Shown piece by piece: positions 11,236 to 24,018 of a stretch of 64,000 nucleotides of DNA. Each line of letters opens with the position of its first letter. Within the stretch, counting starts at the first letter, position 1. The DNA is from Chloranthus sessilifolius. Taxonomy: Eukaryota > Streptophyta > Magnoliopsida > Chloranthales > Chloranthaceae. Made by a program: the position numbers and the translations under genes. The notes beneath the pieces were generated by a model that was given only the letters and a program-made list of their open reading frames with translations, was not told the origin of the DNA and did no database searches. The stretch spans positions 138,629,725-138,693,724 of the forward strand of contig CM037588.1 of the NCBI GenBank assembly GCA_021018995.1, in the 5' to 3' direction.

Positions 11236-12483
11236 TGTAACGATCTGAAAATTTTGAACAAGAAACTAACTATTTCGATCTACGTGCCTGACACAGAAAT
11301 CGAGACCAATTTAAAAATTTATAATTAATATTGGCTGATATAGGGTTGCACCATAGTGAGATGAGTTCGCACATATATTTTCGCTTAAGTCTGAGTTGTG
11401 TGACGTGTCAACGTAGCACGTTACGTTGTAGCGACAGATGCGCGCTTAACACCGGAACAAAGCTTAGGAATGAACTAAAATATCAGAGATATTTCAGGTC
11501 ATTAGCTTATAAGAGAAGGAATGGGACCTGGGAGTACATTTTCCTTCTTCTTCTTCTTCCTATTCTGTAAACCCTAGGTTTCTTTGTTGAGGGTTTTGTT
11601 GGTCCTTGAAGAACCATGAGCCGAGAACACTTAGGTTAGTGTTTATGTGACCTTGGAGTGTGAGAAATCGATGTTAGTACGTCGTCTCTGATTCGGCAAG
11701 AAGGTGTGCCCTCGCTACGCGTCAAAGCGGAGCCGCTAATTGCCAGTTCCGAGTCAAGGGGGTGACAAATCCCAAGTTCCAGATCTGAAACCCTCTTTCG
11801 GATCAATTTGCCAAAACCCCTAAAGGGCCCAACTAAAGGTGAGTTTGTGCATTTAAATTGGGCAAATGAGAGCCCTTATGTATGTGTGTGTGTATTAATG
11901 GTTGCAAGAAACCATTAGTGAAGATGGGTCAAAAATAGGGAAGTAGATGACCTCCATTAATGACAGAGTTTCTGTCATTATTGATCGATCAATGACAAGA
12001 TTGATCGATCAATACTTGGGTGATCGATCAATGAAGGCCATTGATCGATCAATCTGTATAGGACAAATAAGGGAACATAAACCTTGAAAATTCTAGAAGA
12101 TCAATGCTCGAAGGGCATTGATCGATCAATTAGTTGATTGATCGATCAATCCTGAGTATTGATTGATCACAGAGAGGGTGATCGATCAATGACTGGTGGT
12201 GATCGATCAATGAAGGCATTGATCGATCACTGGTGTGTATTGATCGATCAATGAAGGCATTGATCGATCAATCTATATAAATTTTAAATGTGAACAGAAG
12301 GTGGGAAAATTGAGATTTTAGGCTATTGATCGATCAATGAGGGTATTGATCGATCAATAGGAGGCATTGATCGATCAACCAAGCTGGTGATCAATCAATT
12401 TTGACTGTGCTAAAGTAAGGAGATCATCCAGAGTATGATCTTGATGGCATGGATTTTCGGGCGCGAAAAACCGGGCTGTCACA
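11236..12483 (+). mobile_element. 3' LTR of element B, internally shortened
   Basis: It starts TGTAACGATC after the polypurine tract AAGGGGGGGATAA and ends CCGGGCTGTCACA at 12483, the same terminus as the 3' LTR of F. It keeps the TATAAG (11508) and a palindrome array (11975-12405). It lacks the 1.2-kb region that in LTR A holds the ATATCCGTG motif, the splice-acceptor box and the acidic frame. The right junction falls inside integrase coding sequence of element C, so B probably inserted into C, but the left flank does not match and no duplication is seen. Confidence 0.85.
11975..12405. repeat. Palindrome array in 3' LTR of element B
   Basis: About 16 copies of TTGATCGATCAA and variants, collinear with the first part of the array in LTR A. 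Confidence 0.9.
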
Positions 12484-15461
12484 TGAAAAGTAAGTGTTAG
12501 TGACAATTCCATCGCCCAAAGACATATTAAGATTAATGCACGTAAACTTACCTGAAAATCTACATGTCTCCTCTTGAGATCGGCGTAGCTCTTCTGACAA
12601 CTCTGAGCTGCACAGAGTCTCTCAGGAATTAATCGAACTGTCTCGGTCGTACGCTCTACAATCTCAGGGCCTCGAACGGTGCCATACCAATGCTAGCTTG
12701 GAAGCTATTGTTGTAAGAGAACTCGATCAGACGTAAGTGTTGGTCCCATGACCCGTGAAAATCTAACATGCAAGCTCGTATCATGTCCTTAATGATCTGA
12801 TTCACTTGCTCAGTTTGGCCATCGGTCTGTGGGTGAAATGCTGAGCTGAAGTCAAGACGAGAACTCATTCCTTCTTGAAACCGTTGCCAAAACTGTGAAG
12901 TAAACAATGGATCCCTGTCTGATATAATACTGGTCGATATACCGTGCAGTCAAACGATCTCCTTGAGGTATAACTCTGCAAGTTTGCTGACAGTATATGT
13001 CGTATTATAAGGTAGGAAATGTGCGGACTTGGTTAGCCGATCGACAATGACCCAGATGCATTGTTCTTCCTCAGTGTTTTCGACAAACCTAGGATGAAGT
13101 CCATTGAAATGCCTTCCCATTTTCACTCGGGTACAGGTAAAGGTGCAACAAACCTGCTGAATTCTGATGGTCAACCTTAACCTGCTGACAAACCAAGCAT
13201 CGCGATACGTACTCAGCGGCGTTGTATTTCAAACCTCGCCACCAGAAGCTCTTCATCAAATCTTGATACATCTTAGTCCTACCCGGATGTATAGCATACA
13301 TCGACTTGTGAGCCTCTTCCAGAATGGTGTCCTGAAGTTGGTATTCATCGATACACATACTTGGTCTCAAAATAGCAAGGTCCCATCGGCCTAAATGGAG
13401 AAATCCTTCTTGCTTCCAATATCCACATCTCGCCTAATAGCCATAAGCTCATTGTTTGTCATTTGTAGCTTCCTGATATTCTCGAAGAGCGTAGGGCAAA
13501 GAACAAGAGTAGCCATCAGTGCTCCTGAGCCTTTCACATCAAATAGTGAGTTGCCAAAAGCCATATCTTTCATTAGCTTCCATCTCTGTATCCTACTGAT
13601 AAGATGCGATAATAGCACTGAAGACTTCCTACTAAGAGCATCGGCAATGACGTTTGCCTTTTTCGAATGATACTGGGTAGAACAATTATAGTTTTTCAAG
13701 AACTCCACCCACCATCGTTGCCTCATATTCAAGTCCTTCTAAGTGAATAGGTACTTGAGGCTCTTATGATTGGTGAATATATCAAAAATCTCACCGTAAA
13801 AGTAATATCGTCAGATCTTCAGGGTGAATATAATTGCTGCTAACTCGAGATCATGCGTCGGATCATTTCTTTCATGGTCCTTCAACTGCCTAAAACCATA
13901 TGCAATGACCCGCTCGTGTTGATTAAGCACGCTGCCTAATCTGTCATAAGAAGCATCACTATACACTGCGAAGCCTCCACTGCCTAAAAGTATAGCAAGT
14001 ACCGGTGCTGTAGTCAATCGACGCTTCAGCTCCTGAAAGCTCTGCTTACACTGCTCTGTCTATTCAAACTTCGTATTCTTTCTCGTAAGCTGTCTAAGCG
14101 AACCAGATATCTTTAAGAAGCCTCGACAAAGCTCCGATAGTATCCTGCCAGACAAAGAAAACTACGGACCTCTGTAACTGTCGTCGATTGTTCCTAGTTC
14201 ACCACGGAGTCAATCTTCGTAGGATCAATAGATATACCATTTTCAGAGACAACGTGGCCCAAGAAACTGACCTGATCTAGCCAAAACTCACACTTGCTGA
14301 GTTTGGCATACAACTGGTAGTTCCTGAGTGTTTGAAGAGCCACTCATAGGTGTTGTATGTGCTCCTCTCTGGTTTTCGAATAGATGAGGATGTCATCTAC
14401 AAAAACTACCACAAATTTATTAAGGTGTGACTTGAATACGCGGTTCATCAAGTTCATAAACAATGCAGGCGCATTCATCAACCCAAACGGCATCGCTAAG
14501 AACTCGTAGTGACCATATCACATGCGAAATGTCGTCTTGGATACATCTTCCGCCTTGATCTTGAGCTGATGATAGCCTGACCTCAGATCAATCTTCGAAA
14601 AGAACTTTGCACCCGGTAGTTGATCAAATAATTCATCTATCCATGACAGTGGATAACGATTCTTAATTGTCATCTTGTTGAGCTGGCGATAATCGATGCA
14701 CAGACACATCGATCCGTCTTTCTTCTTCACAAAGAGTACTGGTGCTCCCCAAGGCGAAATACTCTGTCGAATAAAGCCTTTATCCAACAGCTCCTATAGT
14801 TGTTCCTTAAGCTCTTTCAACTTTGCAGGCACCATCCGATATGGTGCCTTAGACAGAGGGTCGGTACCTGGCGTTAACTCGATCGCGAAATCGATCTCTC
14901 GATCAGGTGGCAACCCAGGTAAGTCTTCAGGAAAGACATCAGGAAACTCACAAGCAACCGTGATAAGAGCAATGTCCAACTTCTCTTCTTTGTGATCTTG
15001 CAAGTAAGCAAGATATCCACTGCAACCGTTCCTCATCATGTGCTCGGCTCGAATAGGAGAAACAAGCAGCGCAACCTTCGATTTCACTCCATAAAATCGA
15101 AAGAATTTTCACTTTGGCGGTCAGAAGGTCACGATCTTTCCTAGACAGATCACGCTCGCGTGATATGTCGCCAACCAATCCATCCCTAGAATCACGTCTA
15201 ACCCTTTCATGTTTAGCATAATCATGTCAGTCACTGTCTCGTGATCATCAACCATCACGATGACTGACTGACACCCCGTATCCATACTCACCGAGCTTCC
15301 CGTAGGAATTTTCACATCCAAAATGAAAGCAAGGGGCTTGGGAGCAATACCCAACTTCTCAGAGAAAAGAGGAGTGATAAACGAATGCGTAGACCCGGGG
15401 TCTATCAAAACTCGCGCTTCAGTTTTACTCAAGTCGCCTTCACGACTCATCATAAGGGTAC
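12484..15461 (-). pseudogene. pol: Element C pol: degenerate chromovirus polyprotein, 3' end missing
   Basis: Read on the minus strand, this is a Ty3/gypsy pol in the order protease, RT, RNase H, integrase. Protease shows DPGSTHSF (about 15395-15375) and VILGMDWL. RT shows [22 protein letters not shown] and FVDD near 14400. RNase H shows VYSDASYDRLGS and [10 protein letters not shown]. Integrase shows the zinc-binding pieces HKSMYAIHPG and CLVCQQVK, then [12 protein letters not shown] and FHPQTDGQTEQVNQ. Several frameshifts and stops (for example TGA at 14518) break it. Coding ends at codons for RRHVDFQ followed by CAG|GTAAGT at 12551, and 67 bp later the 3' LTR of element B begins. The GPF module, chromodomain, any ORFX and the 3' LTR are lost or displaced. 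Confidence 0.88.
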
Positions 15462-15587
15462 CTTTTATCATAAATTATTATTAATTAGATGTAATGATTT
15501 TTATTTTTTTCAAAGGTTCTTTAATGAAAACACGATTGAAATCAACTTAAACTACACAAGAATTGACAATCTGAACTTTAATGATAC
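15462..15587 (-). other. Probable 126-bp intron between gag and protease of element C
   Basis: On the minus strand, codons for DVIQ end CAAG|GTATCATT and coding resumes after GATAAAAG|GTACCC. Removing the 126 bp joins the frames in phase 1 to give DVIQGTLMMS, leading into the protease. Elements E (131 bp) and F (165 bp) have the same boundaries at the same codon, which argues for a real conserved intron. Splicing is inferred, not observed. Confidence 0.6.
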
Positions 15588-16883
15588 CTTGGATCACGTC
15601 ATTCAACATTTGGGCATCATGTGCAGTCACCGCATATGCTTGACCCTGAACTGTAGGTCGCGACGATTTCTGCGTAGAGACTGACATAGCCCTCCCCTTG
15701 TTCGCCTCAGGGCAATCCCTGATCATATGACCAACCTTTCTGCACCTGAAGCATCCTCCAGTATTCCGTCGACAATCCTTCGTCTTATGTAGTTTCCCAC
15801 ATTGTGTACATACTGGAGCAGGAACAGGAGTGACAGCTAGTCCCCACGATGATCCCTGAGCCATAGAAGCTCCACTCGCAGTAGTGCTCACAGCTCTGAA
15901 AGTCACACTGGTGAAAAACTCTATGGTCGTTGATAGGAAGAAGATACATGTCTTGAATTAACAGTCGGCTTGGAATACGATGGCTGAGTAGGATAGTGAG
16001 GAGGTTTCTAGAACCTCGGCTTTTTATTTGCCTGCTCAGGCGCACTCGACTGTCCATGGCCGAACCGATTCCTATTACCTTATTCTCGCCTCAGATATTG
16101 TTTCTGGATGTCTTCCTCACCAATGAGGGCCTTTGACATAACGCCCGCAAAAGTCTCCATCTCCCACATTGACACCCTCACTTGAATATTTGGCCTCAAG
16201 CCCCTCTGAAATTTCTGGGCCCTCATCAACTCAGTGGCCGCGTGCAAAAGTACGAATTGTGCAAGCCTGTCAAACTCTGTGCTGTACTCGCACACAGAAA
16301 TCTCATTATGTTCCAGTTTAATGAACTAGATTTCCCACTGATTACGCACGATCTTTGGAAAGTATTGATCGTTGAACGCGCCCACAAACTCTGCCCAAGT
16401 CCATGGAGTATTAGGGTAGTCCTGCTCTCGAGTCCTGGATACAGATTTCCACCAAGGATTGGCCTCACCCAATAGCTTAAAGGTTGCCCAGCGCACCTTC
16501 TCAACATCGATGCACTGCAACACCTCAAAGATTTTCTCCATTTCATCGATCCATCCCTCGGCTTCTATCGGATCCGTCTGACCCATGAAGGTAGGTCTCA
16601 TCCTCCTGAACTCAGCAAAACCTCCTGACTGATGTCTTGCTGCCAATAGCTCTATCTGCTGAGCTATTATCGCAGTCTGCTGAGCCATATTGTTGGCCAA
16701 AGCTGCCAACACCTGGTCAACATTTCCTCCCTCAGGTCCAGCAGTTCCCAAGGGATCCGCATTAAGACCCGACACAAATCTCTCTCTGCCGTGTGAGGTA
16801 CCTATGCCCTCATCAATCTCTTCGACCTGTGCCATGCGAGGTCCTTCTCTACCTCGGCCCCTGCCTCTGAACCGTGGAGGCAT
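15588..16883 (-). pseudogene. gag: Element C gag, degenerate
   Basis: The minus-strand start codon at 16883 opens MPPRFRGRGRGREGP, a basic RG-rich N-terminus typical of this gypsy group. A capsid-like region follows with SGGFAEFRRMRP, EMEKIFEVLQC and PWWKSVSRTREQ. A stop near 16326 interrupts WEI/FIKLEH, where related copies read a glutamine. Further stops and a frameshift lie between 16080 and 15910. The C-terminus carries two zinc knuckles, C-TQ-C-GKL-H-KTKD-C (one residue short of the classical spacing) and the canonical C-FR-C-RKVG-H-MIRD-C. The product would package element RNA. It lies 110 bp from the LTR, directly after the PBS. Confidence 0.85.
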
Positions 16884-16978
16884 GCTGATCTATCATTGTT
16901 GAACAACAATAACAAAAGATCAGTATTAATTGTCAAGACAATCATGCCCTTAGTCCTAAGACTCTGAATCTAGAGCCA

Positions 16979-16992
16979 CGCTCTGATACCAA
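16979..16992 (-). other. Primer-binding site of element C (tRNA-iMet type)
   Basis: The minus strand reads TTGGTATCAGAGCG one base after the LTR terminus ATCACA. TGGTATCAGAGC is the usual complement of the plant initiator methionine tRNA 3' end. It fixes the element's orientation and LTR boundary. Confidence 0.92.
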
Positions 16993-17318
16993 CTGTGATG
17001 ACCCGACTTTTCCAATCCTTAAAGTATAGGAAAGGCCAATTCATCAACTTATTGATTTCTCAATAAGCTGCAAAATTCAGACAAAAGCCGTCAGCATAAG
17101 TATAGTTCTAAACATAAGCATAGCTAACAAAAGCTCAAACAAAATATATCATCAAGAGGAACCAGGAAGAACCACCGGTGACGCCCAATCCATCACCTAA
17201 AATAGTGGTTTCTAATGATGGTTCCTCAAGTGACATCAAAAATGACAAAACAATGGCCTTGGGCCTATAATTCAAAAATAATTCTAAACAAAAGTACCAA
17301 AAAAAAAGATAGTCCGAA

Positions 17319-17460
17319 TCAGGGAAAGAACTCCTCTGCTGGGGTCTCTAATTCCTCCTCAGGAATGTAGTAAGAGTCTTCCACATCAAGATCGTCCGAT
17401 CCGAAGTCATCTCAGCACTTGTGACGTATAGTCGAGGTGAGCTAACATCGAAGCTCAATA
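17319..17460 (-). promoter_or_regulatory. Acceptor-like box and acidic terminal frame in LTR C
   Basis: The minus strand gives TTGAGCTTCGATG, TTAGCTCACC, then GACTATACGTCACAA|GTGC; the final AG expected from other families is AA. A downstream frame ends at 17319 and encodes acidic pieces SDDLDVEDSYYIP and EEELETPAEEFFP followed by stop, the clearest version of the tail shared among the LTRs. Its phase relative to the box differs from E and F, so this copy may carry an indel. Confidence 0.5.
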
Positions 17461-18244
17461 GAGGAAACTTATCTATTTATATTTTATCATAAGTAAATGT
17501 TTTTTAAAGATAAAAATCGGATCAGATATGGTTTTCTAAAGATGCATTGATGTCTAAATTCCAATTCTAAAATAGTAAGTCAAAAATGATTCAATAGATC
17601 TGATTTTCTGATGTTTTTCAAATTTCTGAATTAGGCATGCTTCTTATCTTAAATTTATAACTTAATTTTATCTCCCAAATTATATATAGCATGAGAGCAT
17701 GAGTATCACCGATGGAAAACCCAACTGACCATCGTCGTTCATGAACCCTTTTTCGAAAAGACCAACGAGCTCCTATATAATGAGGGAAACTTGCGCAAGG
17801 CTGAGTTACCGTCAACACGGTTGGCAAAATCTAGGATTTCGTTCGTATGTACCTCAAATCGAATGCAAATGCTAAAATATCAGATTTTCGTGTATATAAC
17901 ACATTTTCGGATTTTTGGGAGTTCTAATACAAAATTCACATTCAAAGATGAGGTTCGGAATTTCCAAAAGTTATGAGTTCTCATATATGTCACAATTCAA
18001 AGTTCTTATTCATGCTGTGTTGGAATTTATGCTTTAAACAAAACTAACCAATATTTAGAATAGAATGCAAATTAGGTTTAAGGTTCCCCTACCTCCACTC
18101 GGTCAAAAATTACACCAAGAAGTCCTCACAATAGACTCATTATCACAAAGCCTACAATGATTAACACCACAAGTGTTAATGAAGTCCACAAAGTCAAACC
18201 CAGAAGGTCCCCATAAATTTTCCAAAGTCCAGAAAACAGAGCAA

Positions 18245-18425
18245 AATTCGATCATCGAATTCCAAATTCGATGGTCGAATTTTAATTCAATGCCCGAATT
18301 TTAATTCGAGCATCGAATTCACCCAAAAGTGCATCTATCATATTTGCAAAATTCGATCATCGAATTTAATTTCGATGCCCGAATTTTGAATTCAAGGGTC
18401 GAATTTGAATTCGACCCTTGAAGTT
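18245..18425. repeat. Quasi-palindrome cluster in LTR C
   Basis: About eight copies of TTCGAT-C-ATCGAA or variants (TTCGATGGTCGAA, TTCGATGCCCGAA, TTCGACCCTTGAA) with short spacers. It occupies the same LTR position as the arrays of A/B, E and F but uses a different sequence. Confidence 0.75.
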
Positions 18426-19365
18426 TCCCTAGTCTGTGCTGTTCGAATTTTGTCCTTCAGATTTGATTTTTCAATCCAAAGCACACATCCATTTTATCTT
18501 TTCTAGCTGCACCACAAATCTAACTAATCTAGGCATAAATAATCTTAATCAAAGGAGTTTAAAGAGCCTACTTTTCAAGGTCTACTCCTAGCTTCCGTTG
18601 ATCCAATCTCAAGCACAGGATTAAACCGCACCTCAACTAGCTGAACTCCAATTCAGTCTATTTATAACCTTGCTGTTGGAGCAGAGGTTGCCCAGATTAA
18701 TTTGTCAACTCTCCCCTAGCCTTCCAAATATAATTAACAATTCCGAAGCTAAGCACAAGAGTTTTCAATGGCTAAGATGGGGAGAGGGATTTTCAATCAC
18801 AAGGGATCTAGGATCTAAGCAAGGCAGCAAAGGTTGTAGGGAGTGCAAGATTTTAGGTTCTCACATGAGGAAGAAGAGATCAACTTCTCCTTCAATCCTC
18901 TTCCTTTATAACCAAATTTCTCACCTCAAAATATCATGATATTTCACAAAAATATCATGATATTTATGCTTAAAACTCTATCCACTTAACATGCATATAT
19001 TTTCGGTGTTAAGCGCATACACATAACTTAGCGCATGAGTTACTAATCAAATAGCTTGCATAAGTCCGAGACCAAAATCCTTTGGTCACATTCCATCTCA
19101 TACCCTAACTTATCTAATTAAACCCTTTTCGTCCCATAAGTTTTTCGGGCATGCTTATCAAGGTAATCGAAATCAGGTCTAAAATATCAGGGATATTACA
19201 TTTTCTGCCTCGTTTGTTATATGAGATGGGGAATGAAGGAATATATCAATAGTAACAGACCTCATGGTGGACAAATCACCTCAGCATATAGTTTCTTCAT
19301 TTTTTTAGGGTTTTGATGAGCGAGAAATGATAAGAGAAGATAGAGAAGATGATGAACATGCAAAG

Positions 19366-19890
19366 GGGGACTATTCTAATACGCCCCAGCACGTGTTTGC
19401 AGGATTGAGCCAAGCCAAATCACGTGGACAATTGAATTGGGTGATGTGGAGCAGAGAAATACCCGCTCTGATACCATAATTGACCTGATCGTGAGATCAG
19501 AACCGACCATGGCTATGATACTATGATAAGGAACCCATGGGCCTAACTCAACCTCACAAAACTGGCTTGTAAGGTGACGAGTGCCAAGATTATATATAGT
19601 CCAATTCCTCTATGCCCTCAGGCAAAGTGGGACTATTCTAGCACGCCTCGCACGTGTTGGCAGGATTGAGCCAAGCCAAATCACGTGGACAATTGAATTG
19701 GGTGACATGGAACGGAGAAATACCCGCTCTGATACCATGGTCGACCTGATCGTAAGATCGGAACCGACCATGGCTATGATACCATGATAAGAAACCCATG
19801 GGCCTAACTCAACTTCACAAACCGGCTTGTAAGGTGAGGAGTGCCCAAATTATATATAGCCCAAGACCTCCAAACTCACAGGCAACGTGT
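19366..19890 (-). mobile_element. TRIM-like LTR fragments in tandem (about 261-bp period)
   Basis: Two diverged direct copies begin GGGACTATTCTA (about 19366 and 19628). Each contains GCTCTGATACCA (19465-19476 and 19726-19737), which on the minus strand is the initiator-tRNA primer-binding sequence TGGTATCAGAGC, and each contains GGGCCTAACTCAAC. This matches widespread small plant TRIM-type retrotransposons without coding capacity. The 19201-19365 stretch before it holds nothing I recognise. Confidence 0.6.
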
Positions 19891-20135
19891 CACTACTCTA
19901 ACACAAAGATGGTATTGTTTTATTAGTCGATGTGTAGGTTGAGAAAGTTTGGGTGTTACAAGTAATTTTACTAAGTGATACGAGTGTAACAAATCTAGGT
20001 GTATGGTAGTTAACAGCTCACAATAAAAAATAATACTTGTAAACATGATTACTCGACTCGACTCGAAAGTCAATTGGTTCGTGTTAACTCAAAGACTCGG
20101 ATAAATTTGACTCATCCCAACTCGGTAATTTATAA

Positions 20136-20138
20136 AAT

Positions 20139-20218
<80 letters not shown>
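20136..20218. repeat. (TA)n microsatellite
   Basis: About 80 bp of nearly pure AT dinucleotide. The surrounding 19900-21173 is AT-rich intergenic DNA in which I see no gene. Confidence 0.95.
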
Positions 20219-20221
<3 letters not shown>

Positions 20222-21173
20222 AAGTAAAAGAATTACAAAGAAAAAGATGAAAAAATATACCGGTAAATTGAGTAATATGATACTTTCTGAAAAGATACAA
20301 TTTCTAAAATCTTATCCAATGAAAATATTTTATAGACAAGGGTAGTTTATGAACTGTAGCGGTATCATCCTAGTGAAGTTTCTACCCGACCTGGACTGAT
20401 CTAACTTGAAATCCTGGCGAGTTGACTACTCGGCCAAGTTACTCAATGGCTGGATTTTATAAATACTTGTAATGAGGATACTTTTATGAAAGTAAGGTAA
20501 GATCCAAGTCCACTAGAGTGACTCTCTCATAAAACCTTCTACAAATATATTATACAATATTGATAAGATTATTTAAAAATTAATCAACTAAATTTTAAAA
20601 GTATTTTATCCCTTGGAAAAAGGTTTCCTAATGATAGTTAGCCTTCTATTAAAAAATAATAATAAATAATTAATTTATATAGTTGAGAAATATTAGAATG
20701 CATTAAATCACAAATTCCTAATATATCACAAATATGAAATACCAATTTAACAGAGGAGTGATAAATATAGTGGATTTGAGGGATTTAGAACAGGCATAAT
20801 ACTGGATTTGTTACAGAATTTTATATAATGTAAATATTAGTTTTGCCTTTGGTTATAGATGTCCATAGCAAGTTTCTAAATATCGTCCAAGACGAGACGT
20901 CTCAGGTGATACTTGTCTCGTAGCAGGGCTGAGCGAAATGATAATCAAACCACTTTTCACCCCGAGACGCCAAAAGGAAATATATATTTCCACAATCGAA
21001 TTTGTATAAGTTGTTATATTAGTACACACTTAAAATTGTACAAGTGTCACTAATTTTTGTTACCTGATACAATTTATTTAGATGAGGCCCTGGATGCTAG
21101 TCATGCTTTGTCCAACTTTGTACACTTTTAATTTTTACTATTATCCTTACTTTTTTAAAAGTTAATGTTGAAG

Positions 21174-24018
21174 CTCATTGATCCTTGAGAGGGTGCACAC
21201 TTTTAATCTGGTCTGGACGGTATGCCAATTATTTTCTTTTAAAAAATTTGGAACATCGTTCATGTTGATGTGCTTTCAACTGTTCTAGGTTTCCTAAACG
21301 ATATCTCTGATATTTCAACCATTAACAAAGCCAGCATTGTCCTAATTCATAAAAGAAAAAAATCGAAAAATGTCAAAGATTTTCACCCTATCAGCCTTTG
21401 TAATATTATTTATAAGATTATATCCAAAGTTCTAACCAATAGACTGAAGAATGCTCTCCCCCACATCGTCTCTTCAAATCAAAGTGCATTTGTTCCTGGC
21501 CGTCTCATTATTGATAATATATTGATTGCTTATGAAATCGGACATTACCTGAAAAACAAAAAGACTAAATCTAGCGGATGTTGTGCTCTCAAACTTGATG
21601 TAAGCAAGGCATATGATTGGGTAAATTGGAATTTCCTTGAGGGTTGCTTGCACTGATTCGGGTTTCATCACCGATGGATCTCTTTGATCATGAAATGTGT
21701 TAAAATTGTATCTTTTTCTTTTTTGATAATTGGTGTCATTTGTGGAATAATTATACCATCCAGGGGACTAAAGCAAGGAGACCCGCTATCCCCTTACCTT
21801 TTTCTCCTAGTGTTTGAAGTTTTTTTTAATATGTGCACTAATGCCATGAATGAAGGAAGAATTTCAGGAATTCAGGTGTGCAGAAATGCTTCAAAAGTCT
21901 CTCATCTCCTCTATGCGGATGATAGCCTTGTATATTTTAGGGAAAAAAAGGAGGAGACTCAATACACCATTGAAATGCTATACAAATATGAAAGAATTTC
22001 AAGGTAATAGGTGAATCTTGAGAAGTCGTCCCTAGCGTTCAACAACAATGTACAAACTGATGAACGAGCGTCATTGTAGAATTCTCTCTCTATAAAAAGT
22101 GTCAACTCCCATGAAAAATATCTCAGATTGCCTTCTTTCCTAGGGCGTACAAAAGGGAAGAGATTCAATTACATAAAAGAATGAGTTTAGGCGAGACTAA
22201 AATGGTGGAACAATAAATTATTATCAAAAGCTAGCAAAGAAACTTTAATTAAAACTGTAGCACAGGCGATCCCCACTTAGCGATGAGTTGCTTCCAACTC
22301 CCTATAAGACTTCTGAAGGACATTATATCTAGTATCATCAGATTCTGGTGGGGACAAGGAGATCAACGAAAAGGAATTTGTTGGATGACATGAAGAAAAT
22401 TGTGTTACTTGAAAGTGAAAGGTGGTTTGCGATTCAAAGACATGAGGGCTTTCAATAAGGCCATGCTCGCCAAATAGGGATGGCGCTTGATTACTAATCT
22501 ACAATTATTGATTGCTCGAATTCTAAACGCAAAATATCATCCATCAACGGACTTTATAGAAGCAAGACTGGGCACCAACCCATCCTACATGTGGCGAAGC
22601 ATTTAGGGATCGGAAGATCTTCTTGATAGGGGCTTGATAAAGAGGGTGGGTAATGGATAAAGTATCAATATATACGGAGACCGTTGGCTACCGCGAGAAA
22701 CAACCTTCAAAATTTTCACTCCAAAGGGAAACCTACCTTTTAACACGGTTGATTATCTTATTATGGGAACACCACAACAGTAAAATCCAAATCATTAAGG
22801 AGTTCTTTTTTCTTGAGGATATGGACAGCATCCTCCAAATCCCCCTTCCAAGTGTGGGCTGTGCGGACAAATTGGCTTGGGCATTCTAAAAAAATGAAAA
22901 TTTTAGTATACGCAGTGCTTGTCATGTGGCACATAGTATTATGGACAATGATGCTCTTTCGGTGGGATCAAGTAGCCAATCACATGAGAGAGTTTGGAAA
23001 AGGTTATGGAAATGCAACATTTCGAATAAATTAAAATATTCGCTTGGAGAGCCTGCAAGGACATCCTACCAGTGAGAAGTAATCTAGCAAAGAAATTGGC
23101 GGTAGTTGATCATAAATGCGGAATGTATGGAATCGAAGCTGAGACTACAATACATGCTCTTAAGATTATCCTTATATTGCATGACTTTGGTTCAACTCTT
23201 CCTTGAGCCTTAAAAGTGATGAACATCGCATAAGCAATTTCTTTGGACTGGTTTCAAGTAATCTTATCGGAGATGAAGGAAAGCGCAAATAGATTTCTCA
23301 TGATAGTGTGAGCGATATGGAATTACCGAAATAAGCTAACAATGGGCGGTACCGCAATCAACCCTGTAAATCATATTATTGGGGCAGAGAGGATGCTAAA
23401 TGAATTCATTGTCGCAAACTCTCGAGACTCCAACCCGCAAGTGAGATCGTCAACCATAGGTTGTATAGGATGGAAGAAACTAAACTTGGGCTTCTTCAAG
23501 GTTAATGTTGATGGAGCATGAAAACAAAACTGGTCGTCAACAGGGGTAGGCATTGTGATTCGAGGTAGCGACAGAAATATACAAGCCTATATGAGTAGAG
23601 GCTTGGCTCATATTCCAAATGCCCTCCATGCGGATATGATGACTCTCCTTGAGGGAGTCAAAATGGCTAAGGATATTGGATTTAGGAATTTTAGTCTTGA
23701 AAGTGATTCATGTGTTGTGGATTTAATAACATAAGAAAAAGACAATTACTCACCCCCTATTTATGATTACCTCTCAAATTAGAATTCTATTGTCTATTTT
23801 CATATTAAATAATTGTATTAAGATTAGGAGAGCGGATAATCTTATGGGTCATTCTCTAACAAAAATGGGTACAACTTTTACCACCTCTCATGTATGAATG
23901 GAGGATGTCCCACATCCTATCTCTTAAAATATATCTATGGAATTGAATCAATGATATATTTATATCTTTCACAAAAAAAATTAAAAAAAAAAAAAAAAAA
24001 AAAACTCATTGATCCCTT
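21174..24018 (+). mobile_element. LINE-1 copy 1, 5'-truncated, with poly-A and target duplication
   Basis: A degenerate plant L1 ORF2 fragment runs from about 21187 to a poly-A run ending near 24004. It is flanked by CTCATTGATCCTT (21174-21186) and CTCATTGATCCCTT (24005-24018), a target-site duplication with one indel. RT motifs are IISKVLTNRLKNALP, NQSAFVPGR, KLDVSKAYDWVNW, GLKQGDPLSPYLF and the catalytic YADD near 21916. A C-terminal RNase H-like segment is recognisable near 23490-23740 (FFKVNVDGA, GVGIVIRGS, LESDSCVVDL). The 5' end including the endonuclease is missing. Frameshifts and stops are frequent, so it is dead. Confidence 0.88.

Larger units (their letters stand above)
16994..19200 (-). 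mobile_element. 5' LTR of element C
   Basis: This 2207-bp LTR reads TGTAATATCCC... to ...GTCGGGTCATCACA on the minus strand and ends next to the PBS. Following transcription it has two AAATATCATGATATTT palindromes (about 18965-18929), TATAAAGG (18910-18903), a quasi-palindrome cluster (18425-18245), the acceptor-like box (about 17460-17419, with the AG mutated to AA), an acidic frame to TGA 17319, and an imperfect stem (17230-17170). The distal flank is ordinary DNA at 19201. Confidence 0.85.

Noticed and set aside
11041-11240. Transmembrane, env-like C-terminus of ORFX-B
   Set aside because: The hydrophobic stretch starts exactly at a splice donor, and the corresponding frame in copy A stops within about 20 codons. 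It is most likely intron read-through, so no envelope protein is claimed.
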